The notes under the pieces are model-generated. The model saw only the letters and a program-made list of their open reading frames with translations. It made no database searches and was not told the origin of the DNA. A program made the translations under genes and the position numbers. From contig QAOA01005893.1 in the NCBI GenBank assembly GCA_003255065.1, forward strand, positions 166,991-230,990: a DNA stretch of 64,000 nucleotides, in the 5' to 3' direction. Positions within the stretch are counted from its first letter, which is position 1, and each line of letters starts with the position of its first letter. Of this stretch, positions 47,613-57,638 are shown one piece after another. Source of the stretch: Cercis canadensis (taxonomy: Eukaryota > Streptophyta > Magnoliopsida > Fabales > Fabaceae).

Positions 47613-47706
47613 TCTTCCACTGTGAGCAGAGACTTCACTTTGGTTTGGGTTGCAATTTGGGAAAGGGAAAGGGAAATCCGAATAGAGAAAGTGAGAAATC
47701 AAAATC

Positions 47707-48085
47707 TGACGAAGCCTGAGCTTGAGGTCGGTCTAGCGAAGCCAGAGCTTGAGGTCGGTCACAACCATTGAGGTCGGTTATCCCTTCTGATCCCTTCTGC
47801 TCGTCGGGCGGACGAGTAACCTGCGAGTTAAAACTACCGGGCCGGGTTAGGTTTACCGGGCTCCGAAGATTAAGTCAGATTTATTTAACTCAATCCGAGA
47901 AGAAAGATTATCAATGTTTGTAAGTGACATGCCCTTTTTTATGCTGGGTGAGGGACTATTTATAGTGGAGGGAAAGTATGAGCTGGCGGGTCGGGCAAAA
48001 TAAGTGACCCGCTTCGTCGTTTTGGGCCTTTCGGGTCATAACTTGGTTTGGGCTCCACGTGGGCTCATTCCTTGGGGCCACCACA
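47707..48085 (-). repeat. LTR, downstream (3') copy in element orientation
   Basis: 379 bp, begins tgacgaagcc and ends ggccaccaca on the plus strand. It differs from the other LTR by five transitions. It contains the same ctatttatag TATA block at 47953-47962. Confidence 0.93.
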
Positions 48086-48368
48086 CTTGCCCCAAAAAGG
48101 AAGTCCGAGACTTTAGGTCTTCGGATTTGAAAAGAAATGGCGCCAAAACAAAAACATTTGCTTTGAGTAAACGATTACCTTGATGCCACCTGGCAAGGTA
48201 GGAAATGAGACGGCAGGAAATTATTGCGGAGGCTGTAGGGTTCGCGTCTCGAGGTGAGTAAATGACGGTATAGGAGGCGGTGCTGCCGGTTCGCGGGCTA
48301 CGATGCGGCGCTAATCCTGACCGTTGGATGAGATTCATCTGATCCGTTAGATGATGAGAATGGAACGG

Positions 48369-48376
48369 TATAAATA
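48369..48376 (+). promoter_or_regulatory. TATA box for the antisense gene of the retrotransposon
   Basis: tataaata lies about 170 bases before the start codon at 48545, outside the LTR and pointing the same way as the antisense gene. It suggests the gene has its own promoter. Confidence 0.5.
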
Positions 48377-48544
48377 TGACAGGCTTATATTTTGCTGCAC
48401 TTTTTACGAACGAGTTTCAGAAGCTGTGCTGAGCAAAAACGAAAGACTGCACTTTCGCCTACTCTTTCGCCTACACCCTGTCAAGGAGTCTAGTTTTCTC
48501 TCGAGCTTGCGATACCCAGGTAGCTTTTCCTTCTTCTATTTGAG

Positions 48545-50629
48545 ATGTCTTCTTCTGGTGAGGTATCCGCTTCTTCTTCTGGTTCTCTGAGCGGGGGGTC
48601 TCCGGAGAGGGTTTCTGTGCCTTTGTTTGTTCACCAACGGGTTAGGGAAGTTAAACCAGCGATTAGGGCTAGACACATCCGAGCTTTGTGGGATAGTCAT
48701 GTAAATGTAAATACTGACTATCATGACTTCGACCTAGAGCCCTGCCCGAGGAGTGCTCCTGTTTGTGAGAGTTGTCCTAGGAATAATTTTTTTACTTTTA
48801 ACGCTGCTTTCCTGGACCGAGCTGGGGCTGAACTTCCACTCACGGACTTCGAAATGGAGTTCCTACGAGTTGTGAACGCGGCCCCGACTCAGATTCATAC
48901 AAACGGGTGGGGTTTCCTTAGGGCCTTTCAGGCCATGTGCAGTGTTTTGTTTGTGAGTGCCCGAGTAGATGTATTTTTTCATTTTTTCACCTTGAAGCAC
49001 ATTAGGGAGTCCGACCAAGAGTACGTATATATGGCGAGCCGGCCTCGATTGTCACTAATGAAGCCAGTCGAGGATTCGGCAAAGGGGTGGAAAGATCAAT
49101 TTTTCCGGGTGACTATACCGACCTGGGATGGGATCCCCAGGCTGGACAAGGCATTTTTCCTCCATGAGGACGGAACGCCCCGATTTCCGTTGCGGTGGAA
49201 TCAATACCTTAACAAGCAACCGGCGCGGGCCATGGGCGAGTATGACCGAGAGGCGCGCCGGATAATTGGGGTCATAGGCGACTTTACTTGCAAAAAGTCA
49301 AACCTCGTTCAGCTGAGGGCGAGAGATTTGATTGGTCGGTAAAAATAGTCTTACTGTTTTACTTCTGCTGTTTGTTAGAAAACGGTTGACAAGAACTGCC
49401 TTTGTGTGATTTGTTTTGCAGAGGAGAAAATCAGCAAAGCAGAAATGGTTCGAATCTCCAAACTCGCCAAATACCGAAGTCGGGAGCAACCAGGGGCGTC
49501 TGCGGCGGCCCCCGAGAGAGAAAATGAACAAACCGACGTCCCGCCTGTGGTCACCGCTGCCGAACCGGTGACGGTTGTTTTAGCGGATCGTACCCGGGAA
49601 GGTGATTTAAACGGCGAGCAGGAAAGTGTGCCCGAGGGGAACCGGGAGAAGCGCCCCCTTGCTGCCGACTTCAAAGAAAAGGGGAAGGGAATAAAGAAAC
49701 ACAAAGCGCATCGAGAGCACAGTAGGCACGAGGGATCGTCTCACCGAGCTTCCCGAGGGGTCACCGCCGAGGTTAAGGGCCTTGAACTTTTTTCTGCGGA
49801 TTTGGCGGCCGAAGAGCCCAACCATCCAAGTTGCTCATACTGGAACACCCGGTTTCCACTTCAGGAAAGGGTGGATTCCATTTTGACCAGAGTGGACACG
49901 GACCGACTCGCGAAGGCGCCAGCGGACATGTTTCTCTCGTACATGCTGTCGACCGCGACCAGGGAGCTGGCCATTATCCGTAGCTTACAGAAGAGGATGG
50001 GGGGCCCGGACTTGGCGAGGAAAGCACAAGAGGCAGAAGCGGAGGCCCGCACGCAAGCACAAGAGGCGCTAAAAGCGCTAGAGGATGCCAGGGCTGAGGC
50101 AAAACAACTTCGTGACGAACGAGAGCTTATCTTAGCCGCCAAGGATGAGACCGAGGCTGAGGTTAACAAACTTCGCAATGAGGTGAAGGAGCTCGAAGTT
50201 CGTCATGAAGTGGGTACCAAGGTGCTGGAGGAGGCCCATGCCCGGGCATGCGAGGTGCGAGACACACTGCGAGAAGTGCGATCTCAAATGCGAAGACGAG
50301 TAGAGAGGGCCCGCCAATCAAAATCCAGGATGAGGAAGAGAGCCGAGGAAAAATTAGAAAGGAACTTTGCTCATGCCCTCGAGCAAGGTTTCAACAATGC
50401 TATAGATCAAGCTCGGCTTCAATTCCCCGACCTCCGAACTGAAGAGATGGACTGCTTTCAGGTTGTTCGGGAGGGGCGACTGGTACAGGATGAGGATGAT
50501 GGCGAGACTCCGGAGGGCGCCAATGAGGATGCGGAGGTCCGAGTGTCGGATTCCGGGGGGGACTACGATTCAGCTACAGAGGAGGAAATGTATGGTCCCC
50601 CAACTGTCGGGAGTCCCCCTGTAGAATAG
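48545..50629 (+). CDS. Antisense extra gene of the Tat element (gypsy-type Transposase_28-like)
   Basis: Two exons, about 48545-49334 and 49422-50629, join in phase if the donor is g|gtcggt; this gives 665 residues. The stronger-looking gtaaaa four bases later would break the frame, so the exact donor is tentative. The N-terminal half (LTDFEMEFLRVVNAAPTQIH, GWGFLRAF, FFHFFTLKH) resembles the plant family called putative gypsy-type transposon (Pfam Transposase_28). The second half is a long Ala/Glu/Arg-rich coiled coil (about 50010-50360) and an acidic C-terminus. No stop or frameshift interrupts it, unlike the pol genes. Its function is unknown; it runs opposite to gag-pol. Confidence 0.75.
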
Positions 50630-50689
50630 AGAATTGTTGTAGTGCCTTGGTATAATAGAGATGTATTTGTAACACTTTCTTACAAGAGA

Positions 50690-50695
50690 AATAAA
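50690..50695 (+). terminator. Polyadenylation signal of the antisense gene
   Basis: AATAAA lies 61 bases after the stop codon, preceded by tgtatttgtaa, a plausible upstream element. Confidence 0.5.
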
Positions 50696-50860
50696 AATGG
50701 TGCCAACGTTTTGTAACTTGATGTTTTTGACATATCAGCGTGCGAGGGCTTAAGAGCGGGTTGCAATGATTGGTCGTTAAAAACAAAGAATCTCATGATC
50801 CTAAGTAAAGAAAAGAAAACAAGTTTAAATAAAAACAATGTCTCTTAAAAGCGTCAGGTG

Positions 50861-51092
50861 TGCACTCGCGAGGGAGGTCGCAAACGAAACATGAGCTTGG
50901 AGTGCAGGACCTGGATGAGGTTTGCACTCGCGATGGATGTTGCAAACAAAACATAAGCGCGGTGTGTGTGACCGGCTGAGGTTTGCACTCGCGATGGAGG
51001 TTGCAAACAAAACATGAGCACGGTGTGCGTGACCGGCTGAGGTTTGCACTCGCGATAGAGGTTACAAACAAGACATAAGCACGGTGTGCGAA
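50861..51092. repeat. Minisatellite inside the retrotransposon
   Basis: Four tandem units of 61-62 bp start tgcactcgcg at 50861, 50923, 50984 and 51045. Each holds tgcactcgcgatggagg-like and acaaaacatgagcacgg-like blocks. It lies between the integrase stop and the antisense gene, where Tat-clade elements often carry tandem repeats. Confidence 0.9.
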
Positions 51093-51127
51093 AGGATAAA
51101 TGGAATAGTGTATATCTTGAAAAGATT

Positions 51128-52582
51128 TTACTGTTCATAAATTCTGAGATTAGTTACATTCCAAGTTCTGGGGATAAGCGAACCGTGTTTGGTTGCGATT
51201 TTATAGGCGCCTTTCCCTAGGACTTCCTGAATTACATATGGTCCCTCCCAATTGGGGGCCAGCTTGCCTTCAGTGAGGTGCTTTCTGGTGATGTCGGCTC
51301 TACGAAGAACCAGGTCGCCTTTATGGAAAATCCTTGGTCGGACTTTGGCATTGTAATACCGGGAGAGCCTCTGCTTGCAGGCTAACATGGTCAATCTTGT
51401 TTTTTCCCTATCCTCATCTAACAGTTCAAGGTTGGCGTTCATGGACTCGTGGTTATGAGCGGCGTCGAAGTGCGCGCGTCTCCAGCTTGGTTCGCCGATT
51501 TCGACAGGTATCATAGCTTCTGCTCCATATGTGAGTTTGTAGGGAGTCTCCCGAGTAGAAGTTTGTGGGGTCATTCGGTAGGACCATAACACCCAGGGAA
51601 GCTCGTCTATCCACCGACCCTTGACGTGGTCTAGGCGCTTCTTCAAACCATCAAGGATGATTCGGTTTGCGGCTTCTACTTGTCCGTTGGCTTGTGGATG
51701 TTCGACCGATGTATAATTTAACCGGATGCAGAGCTCGGCGCAGAAGGCTCGGAACCCGGCGTCTGTGAACTGGGTCCCGTTGTCGGTGGTTATGGTATGG
51801 GGAATACCGAACCTGCAAATAATGAAGGATTGGAGAAACTTTTTAGCATTTTTGGCAGTGATGGTGGCTAAAGGTTCAGCCTCGATCCATTTTGAAAAAT
51901 AGTCTATAGCAACGATAAGATATCGTTTCTGCCCGGGAGCTCGGGGGAAAGGGCCGAGCAGGTCCAAACCCCATCGGCTGAAGGGCCAGGGTTCGACCGT
52001 TGTAAAAAGGTCGGACGATGGTGCGACGTGAAAGTGGGCAAATTTTTGACACTTATCGCATTTTTTCAACAGATTTGCTGCGTCCCCTTTCAGAGTCGGC
52101 CAGTAATAACCAGATCGAAGAGCTTTTGATGCCAGAGAGCGGGCACCTATGTGATGTCCACATATACCCAAGTGAATCTCTTGCAAGACATAAAGTGATT
52201 GCTCGGAGGTTAAGCACTTGAGAAGCGGAGTGTTGTATCCACGTTTATACAGAGTTCCTCCTTCAAGGCAATAATTGCAGGCTATTCTTTGTAGCTTCCT
52301 GGCTTGAACTTTGTCGGATGGAAGTTCCCGGGTCTGTAGGTAGTGGATAATCGGAGTCATCCATGATGATGTTTCTTGAGCAATGTCGGCAACTTCTTCA
52401 GGATTAATGCTTGGATGCAAAATGGTCTCTTGGATGACCGTTTGGTTATGGCCAGGTCGTTTGCTGCTGGCTAACTTAGAAAGGATGTCAGCCCGGGTGT
52501 TTTCCATCCTTGGAACATGGTGAATTGCAAACTCCTGGAAGCGAGAGATATACGTGTGGACAGAGATCAGATATTTGGACAT
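51128..52582 (-). CDS. Integrase part of pol
   Basis: 484 codons downstream of an in-frame stop. It begins with the end of the RNase-H-like region, followed by a zinc-binding module (HLGICGHH, CDKC) and the catalytic core with Asp in WGLDLLGPF, Asp in TTDNGTQF and Glu in ANGQVEAANR. The C-terminus ends NVTNLRIYEQ, with no chromodomain. All three catalytic acids are present, but the protein is cut off from reverse transcriptase by the stop at 52616. Confidence 0.9.
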   Translation of the reverse strand: MSKYLISVHTYISRFQEFAIHHVPRMENTRADILSKLASSKRPGHNQTVIQETILHPSINPEEVADIAQETSSWMTPIIHYLQTRELPSDKVQARKLQRIACNYCLEGGTLYKRGYNTPLLKCLTSEQSLYVLQEIHLGICGHHIGARSLASKALRSGYYWPTLKGDAANLLKKCDKCQKFAHFHVAPSSDLFTTVEPWPFSRWGLDLLGPFPRAPGQKRYLIVAIDYFSKWIEAEPLATITAKNAKKFLQSFIICRFGIPHTITTDNGTQFTDAGFRAFCAELCIRLNYTSVEHPQANGQVEAANRIILDGLKKRLDHVKGRWIDELPWVLWSYRMTPQTSTRETPYKLTYGAEAMIPVEIGEPSWRRAHFDAAHNHESMNANLELLDEDREKTRLTMLACKQRLSRYYNAKVRPRIFHKGDLVLRRADITRKHLTEGKLAPNWEGPYVIQEVLGKGAYKIATKHGSLIPRTWNVTNLRIYEQ

Positions 52583-52615
52583 TAGGGGATCTTTTGCTTC
52601 AAAATCGCCCTTAAC

Positions 52616-54088
52616 CTAACTGGTGACCAGCTTTGAGTCCGTTTGGACTTGAATCGTGTCGGCGCCCAGCTCAAGAGCTAAACGCAAGCCAGCTATTAAT
52701 GCCTCATATTCGGCTTGGTTGTTAGTGACTGGGAAATCAAAACGTAAGGACTGTTCAATAATGACGTCCCCTGGCCCTTCGATGACGATGCCAGCACCTC
52801 CGCCTTTTAAGTTGGAGGACCCGTCCACGGAAAGTGTCCACTGAGGGGAAACTTCTTCACCGAGGTCGCCTGTGCGGGTCATTTCGACTATAAAGTCGGC
52901 AAGGGCTTGCGCCTTGATGGCCCCTCTGGGTTCGTAATTTAACGAATGCTCAGAAAGTTCGACCGACCATCCCAACATACACCCGGCCAGGTCGGGTTTT
53001 TGAAGGATCTGTCGAATCGGCTGGTCGGTCCGGACAGTTATCAAGTGATTTTGAAAGTATGGACGTAGACGCCTGGCCGAAAGAAGTAGGGCGTAAGCGA
53101 TTTTTTCAATTTTGCGGTATTTAAGTTCGGATGCCTGAAGGGCGTGGCTAGTATAGTACACCGGGTATTGTATTTTGTCTTGTTCTCTGACTAGGGCCGA
53201 GCTTACCGCATGCTCGCTGCTGGCCAGGTATAGAAAAAGGGTTTCACCCTGGCGGGGTTGAGAGAGGATAGGAGGCGAGGCCAGGTATGTTTTTAAATGA
53301 TCGAATGCGTGTTGACACTCGTTTGTCCATTGGAAATGTTTCAGCTGCTTGAGAACTTTAAAAAAGGGGAACGCCTTGTCCGCAGATTTTGACATAAATC
53401 GGGATAAGGCCGCCACTCTCCCGGCCAGTCTTTGCACCTCCCTCACAGTTTTGGGCGGTTCCATATTTATGATGGCTTGACATTTGTCGGGATTTGCCTC
53501 TATGCCTCGATGGGTTAACATGAAGCCCAAAAATTTCCCGGCTCCGACCCCGAAGGCACATTTGGAGGGATTCAACTTCAGACGGTACTTTCGGAGCTCG
53601 GCGAATGTTTCTGCCAAGTCGGCTAGGTGCCCGATATCTGAGTTGGATTTGACGAGCATATCATCCACATAGATCTCGACGTTCCTACCTATCTGTTTTT
53701 TAAGTATCTGGTCGACCAGCCTTTGGTAAGTGGCCCCGGCATTTTTTAGCCCGAAGGGCATCACCTTATAACAGTAAATAGCGTGCTCGGTGATGAAAGC
53801 TGTTTTTTCTTCGTCGTCCGGGTGCATCCGTATTTGATTATATCCGGAGTAAGCATCCATGAAACTCAGGAGTTTGTAACCGGAAGCGCCATCAACCAAT
53901 TTGTCGATGCTTGGTAGGGGATAGGGATCTTTGGGACAAACTTTATTTAAGTCGGAATAGTCCACGCACATACGCCATTTCCCATTAGGTTTTTTGACCA
54001 TGACCACGTTGGATAACCAGGTCGCATAGGGTATTTCTCTGATGAAGTCAGCGTCGAGCAACTTCTGGACCTCTTCATCAATGGCCTT
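52616..54088 (-). CDS. Reverse transcriptase, RNase H and second RNase H of pol
   Basis: The frame opens after a stop at 54089 and ends at a stop at 52616. Reverse transcriptase shows MCVDYSDLNK, FMDAYSGYNQI, MPFGLKNAGATYQ and the catalytic YVDD. RNase H follows (VYYTSHALQ), then a second archaeal-type RNase H (LSVDGSSN, NNQAEYEALIAGL, TDSKLV) that marks the Tat clade. Both end stops are single C-to-T type changes in a frame that otherwise continues on either side. Confidence 0.9.
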   Translation of the reverse strand, partial: KAIDEEVQKLLDADFIREIPYATWLSNVVMVKKPNGKWRMCVDYSDLNKVCPKDPYPLPSIDKLVDGASGYKLLSFMDAYSGYNQIRMHPDDEEKTAFITEHAIYCYKVMPFGLKNAGATYQRLVDQILKKQIGRNVEIYVDDMLVKSNSDIGHLADLAETFAELRKYRLKLNPSKCAFGVGAGKFLGFMLTHRGIEANPDKCQAIINMEPPKTVREVQRLAGRVAALSRFMSKSADKAFPFFKVLKQLKHFQWTNECQHAFDHLKTYLASPPILSQPRQGETLFLYLASSEHAVSSALVREQDKIQYPVYYTSHALQASELKYRKIEKIAYALLLSARRLRPYFQNHLITVRTDQPIRQILQKPDLAGCMLGWSVELSEHSLNYEPRGAIKAQALADFIVEMTRTGDLGEEVSPQWTLSVDGSSNLKGGGAGIVIEGPGDVIIEQSLRFDFPVTNNQAEYEALIAGLRLALELGADTIQVQTDSKLVTS

Positions 54089-55579
54089 TTACTTTTCGGG
54101 ACCGACCACTCTTTTCTTTTGAGCCACCGGCTTAGCGCCTATATTTATGGCGAGTTTATGCGAAATGAAGTTTGGGTCAATACCTGGCATATCAGCAGTT
54201 GTCCAGGCAAATAGGTCGGCATTGGCCGCCAGGAGCGCCGTCATCTTCTCAAGTTTGTCGAGAGGCATGCCCAACCCGATTTGGACTGTCTGCCCGCTCG
54301 TATTGCCGATTTGAAATGTTGAAAGTTCGCCTTCTGGCGTTGGTCTGAGGCCTGTCTTTGATTCCCTATTGTCGAGTTCCTTCAAAGGAATTTGATTGTC
54401 CGGTTTCGGTTCTTCCGGGTAATGATATTTTGACGGTTTTGAGTAATCGGTGGTCAGGCTGGTGTTATAACACGTTCTGCCGAGTAGCTGATCTCCTCGG
54501 GCTTGTCCGACCGTTCCAGACATAGTTGGAAATTTTAAGAGAAGGTGTTTTGTTGAAACAATAGCATTGATTTTATTAAGGAAAGGCCGGCCTAGGATCG
54601 CATTATATGCGGAGGGGCAGTCGATAATCAAGAACCTGACCTTTGCGCTGGTGAGGTCGGGGTGTTCTCCTATGGTTGCTAAGAGAGTTATGGTGCCTCT
54701 CACCTTGACATGGATTCCGGAGAAACCAACCAAAGTTCCGGGATAGTGGTCAAGGTCAGAGAAAGGGATTCCCAACTGCTCGAAAGCATGGTTAAAAAGG
54801 ACGTCAGCTGAACTTCCTTGGTCGATGAGAACCTTCCGAACTTCGTAATTTGCCATGAAACAGGAAATTATGACTGGGTCGTCATGCTCTTGGTCGATCG
54901 TCCCGTAGTCCATGTCGGAGAATGAAATGACTGCGGTATTTCGACCTTTCGAGACTGTGTTGGTATGCAAGACCTCCTTCTTATGCCTTTCTGCGGTCCT
55001 TTTATGCCGTTTCCTTGAAGATCGAGACACGCCTCCCCCGGCAAATCCACCCGCGATGGTGTGTATGGTTCCAGCGGCGGTTCGTCGGGGATCACCTCTT
55101 ATTGAAGGCGGGCTTCGCGTAGGAGACCGGCTCCGGCGCCTCTTTGCGCTGAGGTTGGGGTTTCTCGGAGGGGACTTCCGAGCCGTGGTCGCTTTGCTTG
55201 AGGGTCGGGGACTTGGAAGAGGTAGGTCGGCCCTGAACTTCTGCAGGTACCCTCTTCTTAGAAGGTCTTCAATAAGGTTTCGCAGGTGTCTGCAGTCGTC
55301 GGTGTCGTGTCCCCTGCCTTGGTGGAAAGCGCAATATTTTTCTTTATCGGAGCCCACATCTCCTTTGGGCTGAGGGAGACTTGCGAGCTTGGTTTGGCAT
55401 ATTTCTTCCAGAACTCGAGTTCTTGATTGATTCAAGGGGGTAAAGGCCTCGAAACGCGGTCGGAGGGGAGATTTTTCCTGACGAGATAGTTTGCGATCAT
55501 CCTGTGGCTTTTTTTCCTTGGTTCTGCTTTTTTCTGATTGCCCTAATACCTCTTCCAAATTTATGTGTTTAGCTGTCAA
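54089..55579 (-). CDS. Zinc knuckle and aspartic protease part of gag-pol
   Basis: 496 codons. A zinc-knuckle-like YCAFHQGRGHDTDDC is followed by a basic stretch and an aspartic protease with active site LIDQGSSADVLF and the C-terminal ILGRPFL motif. It ends at a TAA at 54089, just before reverse transcriptase. The frame overlaps the end of gag at 55576 but is shifted relative to it. Confidence 0.88.
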   Translation of the reverse strand: MTAKHINLEEVLGQSEKSRTKEKKPQDDRKLSRQEKSPLRPRFEAFTPLNQSRTRVLEEICQTKLASLPQPKGDVGSDKEKYCAFHQGRGHDTDDCRHLRNLIEDLLRRGYLQKFRADLPLPSPRPSSKATTARKSPPRNPNLSAKRRRSRSPTRSPPSIRGDPRRTAAGTIHTIAGGFAGGGVSRSSRKRHKRTAERHKKEVLHTNTVSKGRNTAVISFSDMDYGTIDQEHDDPVIISCFMANYEVRKVLIDQGSSADVLFNHAFEQLGIPFSDLDHYPGTLVGFSGIHVKVRGTITLLATIGEHPDLTSAKVRFLIIDCPSAYNAILGRPFLNKINAIVSTKHLLLKFPTMSGTVGQARGDQLLGRTCYNTSLTTDYSKPSKYHYPEEPKPDNQIPLKELDNRESKTGLRPTPEGELSTFQIGNTSGQTVQIGLGMPLDKLEKMTALLAANADLFAWTTADMPGIDPNFISHKLAINIGAKPVAQKKRVVGPEK

Positions 55580-56574
55580 AGTGAGCAGCTCGGGGAGGTT
55601 ATTGGGGGGTAAAGTGTGAGATTTTCGTGTAATCGACCCTGTCGGAGACCCGCCTGTATGGCGTGCATGGCCACGGAATCTGTCAGATTGCGGACTTGCA
55701 AAGAAAGCTTAGTGTAAAGGTTCATGTAGTCTTTTAAAGACTCGGTTTCTTCCTGTTTTAGAGTGGCCAAAATGGCTGAGGACCGCTGATGAGTTATGCT
55801 CGTAGAGAAGCGGGCTTGAAGGAGGTCGGACAGGTGATCGAAGTTGGAGATGCTGTTCGGTGGGAGATTAGAGAACCACTGGAGCGCCGCTCGGCGCAAA
55901 GTGGTTGGGAAAGCTCGACACATGATCTCGTCACAACTACCCGCCAGTAGCATGATGGAATTATAGTTTTCCAGATGCTCCCTGGGGTCTGTTAAACCGT
56001 CAAATGGCTCGAGCTGGGGTTGCCTATATGTGGCTGGTATTGGGTAATCAACTATATTTTGGGAAAAAGGGTTGCGCCCCATTCTCTTAACCTTCTCCGG
56101 CACAAGCAAAGGGGTCTGAAAGGAGCCACTACTGTGAGTGTGTAGGTGCGAGGAGACAGCCGGACTGCCCAAATGGTTATTCGGGGTATCCGCTATGAAT
56201 CGGGACCCGCTAATCGCGGCTTCAGGAGAAGGTTGGTAAAGTGAGCGCCCTGAGGATTCAACTTGATGCGTATTGGCGGTTTTCTTAAATTCTGCCAGCT
56301 CGGCTCTATCAGCGAGGCGTTCTGTTTTGAGGTCTTGTATTTCTTGCATGAGGAGGCGGAGAGTATTCCCAATTTGTACAGGATCTCCAAAATGCCCGGA
56401 GAGGGTATCCCTAGGGAACGCTTCCAGGGTAGGTCCTAAGTTGGCCTCGGTTTGAATTCTGCGAGGCGAAGTTCTTATATTCGGAGGCGGGGGGAGTGGT
56501 TCCCTAACCGGCGTGAGTACACCCTCTTTGACGGAGGGTACGATTGATGGGGTAGGTGCGTCATCCATACCCAT
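55576..56574 (-). CDS. Gag (capsid) of the Tat element
   Basis: From MGMDDAPTPS at 56574; the frame is open further upstream, but that part runs through the primer site into the LTR. It contains the retrotransposon gag domain (YDGL-like EPFDGLTDP, RAALQWFSNLPPNSI, LKDYMNLYTKLS). It ends early at 55576, because the C-run near 55604 has one base too few or too many; the conserved LPELLT and KHINLEE continue in the next frame. Confidence 0.85.
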   Translation of the reverse strand: MGMDDAPTPSIVPSVKEGVLTPVREPLPPPPNIRTSPRRIQTEANLGPTLEAFPRDTLSGHFGDPVQIGNTLRLLMQEIQDLKTERLADRAELAEFKKTANTHQVESSGRSLYQPSPEAAISGSRFIADTPNNHLGSPAVSSHLHTHSSGSFQTPLLVPEKVKRMGRNPFSQNIVDYPIPATYRQPQLEPFDGLTDPREHLENYNSIMLLAGSCDEIMCRAFPTTLRRAALQWFSNLPPNSISNFDHLSDLLQARFSTSITHQRSSAILATLKQEETESLKDYMNLYTKLSLQVRNLTDSVAMHAIQAGLRQGRLHENLTLYPPITSPSCSL

Positions 56575-56635
56575 CGCACTAAACTCAGGATCAGCCAAAG
56601 AGATTTGTAGGTGTGTTAAGGAAAAAGAATTCTTT

Positions 56636-56651
56636 CCCACAGACGGCACCA
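56636..56651 (-). other. Primer-binding site
   Basis: Directly next to the LTR the minus strand reads tggtgccgtctgtggg, the expected place and TGG start for tRNA priming. The start is close to a tRNA-Asp complement, but the match is partial. Confidence 0.55.
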
Positions 56652-56653
56652 AA

Positions 56654-57032
56654 TGACGAAGCCTGAGCTTGAGGTCGGTCTGGCGAAGCCAGAGCTTGAG
56701 GTCGGTCACAACCACTGAGGTCGGTTATCCCTTCTGATCCCTTCTGCTCGTCGGGCGGACGAGTAACCTGCGAGTTAAAACTACCGGGCCGGGTTAGGTT
56801 TACCGGGCTCCGAAGATTAAGTCAGATTTATTTAACTCAATCCGAGAAGAAAGATTATCAATGTTTGTAAGTGACATGCCCTTTTTTATGCTGGGTGAGG
56901 GACTATTTATAGTGGAGGGAAAGTATGAGCTGGTGGGTCGGGCAAAATAAGTGACCCGCTTCGTCGTTTTGGGCCTTTCGGATCATAACTTGGTTTGGGC
57001 TCCACGTGGGCCCATTCCTTGGGGCCACCACA
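56654..57032 (-). repeat. LTR, upstream (5') copy in element orientation
   Basis: 379 bp, matches 47707-48085 except five transitions. It carries the promoter for gag-pol and ends at the AAATC duplication. Confidence 0.93.
56903..56912 (-). promoter_or_regulatory. TATA box in the LTR
   Basis: On the minus strand the sequence is ctataaatag, well placed to start transcription toward gag. Confidence 0.55.
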
Positions 57033-57037
57033 AAATC

Positions 57038-57539
57038 AATGCTGCAAGCAACTGAAATCGACTTTCTCTGGGTATGAGCTTCTTCGCACATCAATGGGGC
57101 AAAAGGTTCCTCCTTCAACAGAACCCCCCTTCACGACATCGGGTTGGTGTTTTGGGTAGATGGAGTCTTGAGCATACGACGCCGTATGGGACAGGATTTT
57201 GGTGCAGAATCAGAGTAAAATGATGCCGTTTTGTTCCTTCATGCCAACTGAAGCCCCAATTGCCATGTCAACATGCCACTTCACCAAACTAATGGCCACG
57301 TCAGCCCATTAAGTGCCACGTGGCAAAGTTAGTTACATCTAACTAACAAATTCTAACAGAGGACTAATTTGTTAGCGAAAATAATAATTTAAGGACTAAT
57401 TTTTCACCAAAAATTTTTAGAGGATAAATTTGTCAATAGATACATTTTTTAGGGACCAAAAAGGAATTTTACTAAAAAAAAAAATATTCTTTTTCTTTTG
57501 GCCCTTTTTTAAACAGCGATGTCCAGTGTATAACCTGGG
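57038..57539. other. Retrotransposon flank with dispersed repeat
   Basis: No gene is seen. 57355-57475 contains the agggaccaaa-type repeat also found at 8440-8630. Confidence 0.4.
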
Positions 57540-57638
57540 CAGTAGCCGCTTAATTGCAATAGAATAATCACTTTCACCTTGAGATGAACTTGTACGGCTC
57601 GACTAAGAGAAACAAAACCATTTTTGAAGGATTCCCAT
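57540..57638 (-). pseudogene. Kinase relic, D-type N-terminus
   Basis: It reads MGILQKWFCFS, stop, SSRTSSS and then jumps to SDYSIAIKR, so the CHRFSLAQ block and glycine loop are deleted. Both the peptide and its 5' flank are closest to copy D. Confidence 0.75.

Larger units (their letters stand above)
47707..57032 (-). mobile_element. Complete Ty3/gypsy LTR retrotransposon, Tat lineage, 9.3 kb
   Basis: Two 379-bp LTRs start TG and end CA, flanked by AAATC (47702-47706 and 57033-57037). On the minus strand the order is LTR, primer site, gag, protease, reverse transcriptase, RNase H, a second RNase-H-like domain, integrase, tandem repeats, LTR. Between integrase and the distal LTR lies a spliced gene on the opposite strand. 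The second RNase H and the antisense extra gene are features of the plant Tat clade. The LTRs differ at five sites, all transitions (1.3%), so insertion is recent. Base composition is clearly more GC-rich than the surroundings. Confidence 0.93.

Noticed and set aside
50861-51092. CRISPR-like array
   Set aside because: Units are continuous 61-bp tandem repeats without unique spacers, inside a plant retrotransposon.
50793-51138. Cys-rich repetitive minus-strand frames
   Set aside because: They are translations of the 61-bp minisatellite; the period is not a multiple of three in every unit and no family fits.
54912-55373. 153-residue plus-strand frame
   Set aside because: Opposite-strand shadow of the protease region, no domain, no start context.
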